Origin: Bacteroidales bacterium
GTDB taxonomy: Bacteria; Bacteroidota; Bacteroidia; Bacteroidales; UBA7960
Direction: 5' to 3'
DNA length: 5,803 bases
NCBI GenBank assembly: GCA_003553005.1
Contig: PUPG01000064.1
Span: forward strand, 1-5,803
Shown piece after piece: positions 5,686 through 5,803 of this stretch (position 1 is the stretch's first letter; the number at the start of each line of letters is the position of its first letter). Under the pieces are notes generated by a model. That model made no database searches. It worked only from the letters and a program-made list of their open reading frames with translations, and was not told the origin of the DNA. Position numbers and translations under genes: made by a program.

Positions 5686-5803
5686 TTACATTTTTAGCAA
5701 CTTCTTAATCTCCTTATGCAGCTGATCATTCCGGATGCCTTTGTCCAGGAAGAGGTCGGCCTTGATCCAGTCGCGTTCCTCCTCGGTGGTCACATCGAAA
5801 AGC
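5686..5803 (-). CDS. C-terminal end of an unidentified protein, possibly a receiver domain (partial)
   Basis: One open frame enters from the right edge and gives 38 codons ending in TAA at 5688-5686. The tail reads DWIKADLFLDKGIRNDQL and ends HKEIKKLLKM. The pattern of a strand ending in Lys, then a charged amphipathic helix, resembles the end of a CheY-like receiver (strand 5 with the conserved Lys, then helix 5). If so, the usual Pro after that Lys is replaced by Gly, and the stretch back to the preceding TT is shorter than normal. Too little remains for a firm family call. It ends 4 bp before the start of the kinase gene, so the two are very likely co-transcribed and could be partners. Coding status is better supported than identity. 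Confidence 0.6.
   Translation of the reverse strand, partial: LFDVTTEEERDWIKADLFLDKGIRNDQLHKEIKKLLKM

Overview
All genes in this window lie on the minus strand, so transcription runs from right to left. The content points to a Bacteroidota bacterium with anaerobic or fermentative hydrogen metabolism. The evidence is an [FeFe]-hydrogenase maturase (HydG), the redox repressor Rex, a lack of recognisable Shine-Dalgarno sequences before the starts, and a TAnnTTTG-type -7 promoter box upstream of hydG. GC content looks intermediate (roughly 45-50% by eye). The genus cannot be told from this window.

In transcription order from the right edge: (1) the last 38 codons of a gene, possibly a receiver-domain protein (5686-5803); (2) a soluble receiver plus histidine kinase protein (4563-5681), 4 bp after it; (3) Rex (3879-4508), after a 54-bp gap; (4) a RibF-type FAD synthetase (2962-3882), overlapping rex by 4 bp (ATGA); (5) a PhnP-like metallo-beta-lactamase-fold hydrolase (2164-2943), 18 bp further on. 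Genes 1-5 look like one operon. A 296-bp gap follows (1868-2163). It holds three adjacent degenerate tandem arrays with periods 6, 7 and 8 bp, then a probable hydG promoter bracketed by a perfect 9-bp inverted repeat. After that come (6) hydG (440-1867) and two tandem paralogous small proteins of the TM1266 hydrogenase-associated family, (7) complete at 161-427 and (8) cut by the left edge at 1-149. Genes 6-8 are 11-12 bp apart and look like a second operon.

The likely theme is redox-controlled [FeFe]-hydrogenase production. HydG makes the CO and cyanide ligands of the H-cluster, the TM1266-like proteins usually travel with hydrogenase and maturase genes, and Rex would read NADH/NAD+. The kinase and possible receiver would add another signal input. 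HydE, HydF and the hydrogenase itself are not in the window and may lie just outside. The least expected points are a RibF whose riboflavin-kinase half has lost its signature motif, the paired TM1266 paralogs with a shared cysteine, and the arrays and inverted repeat before hydG.
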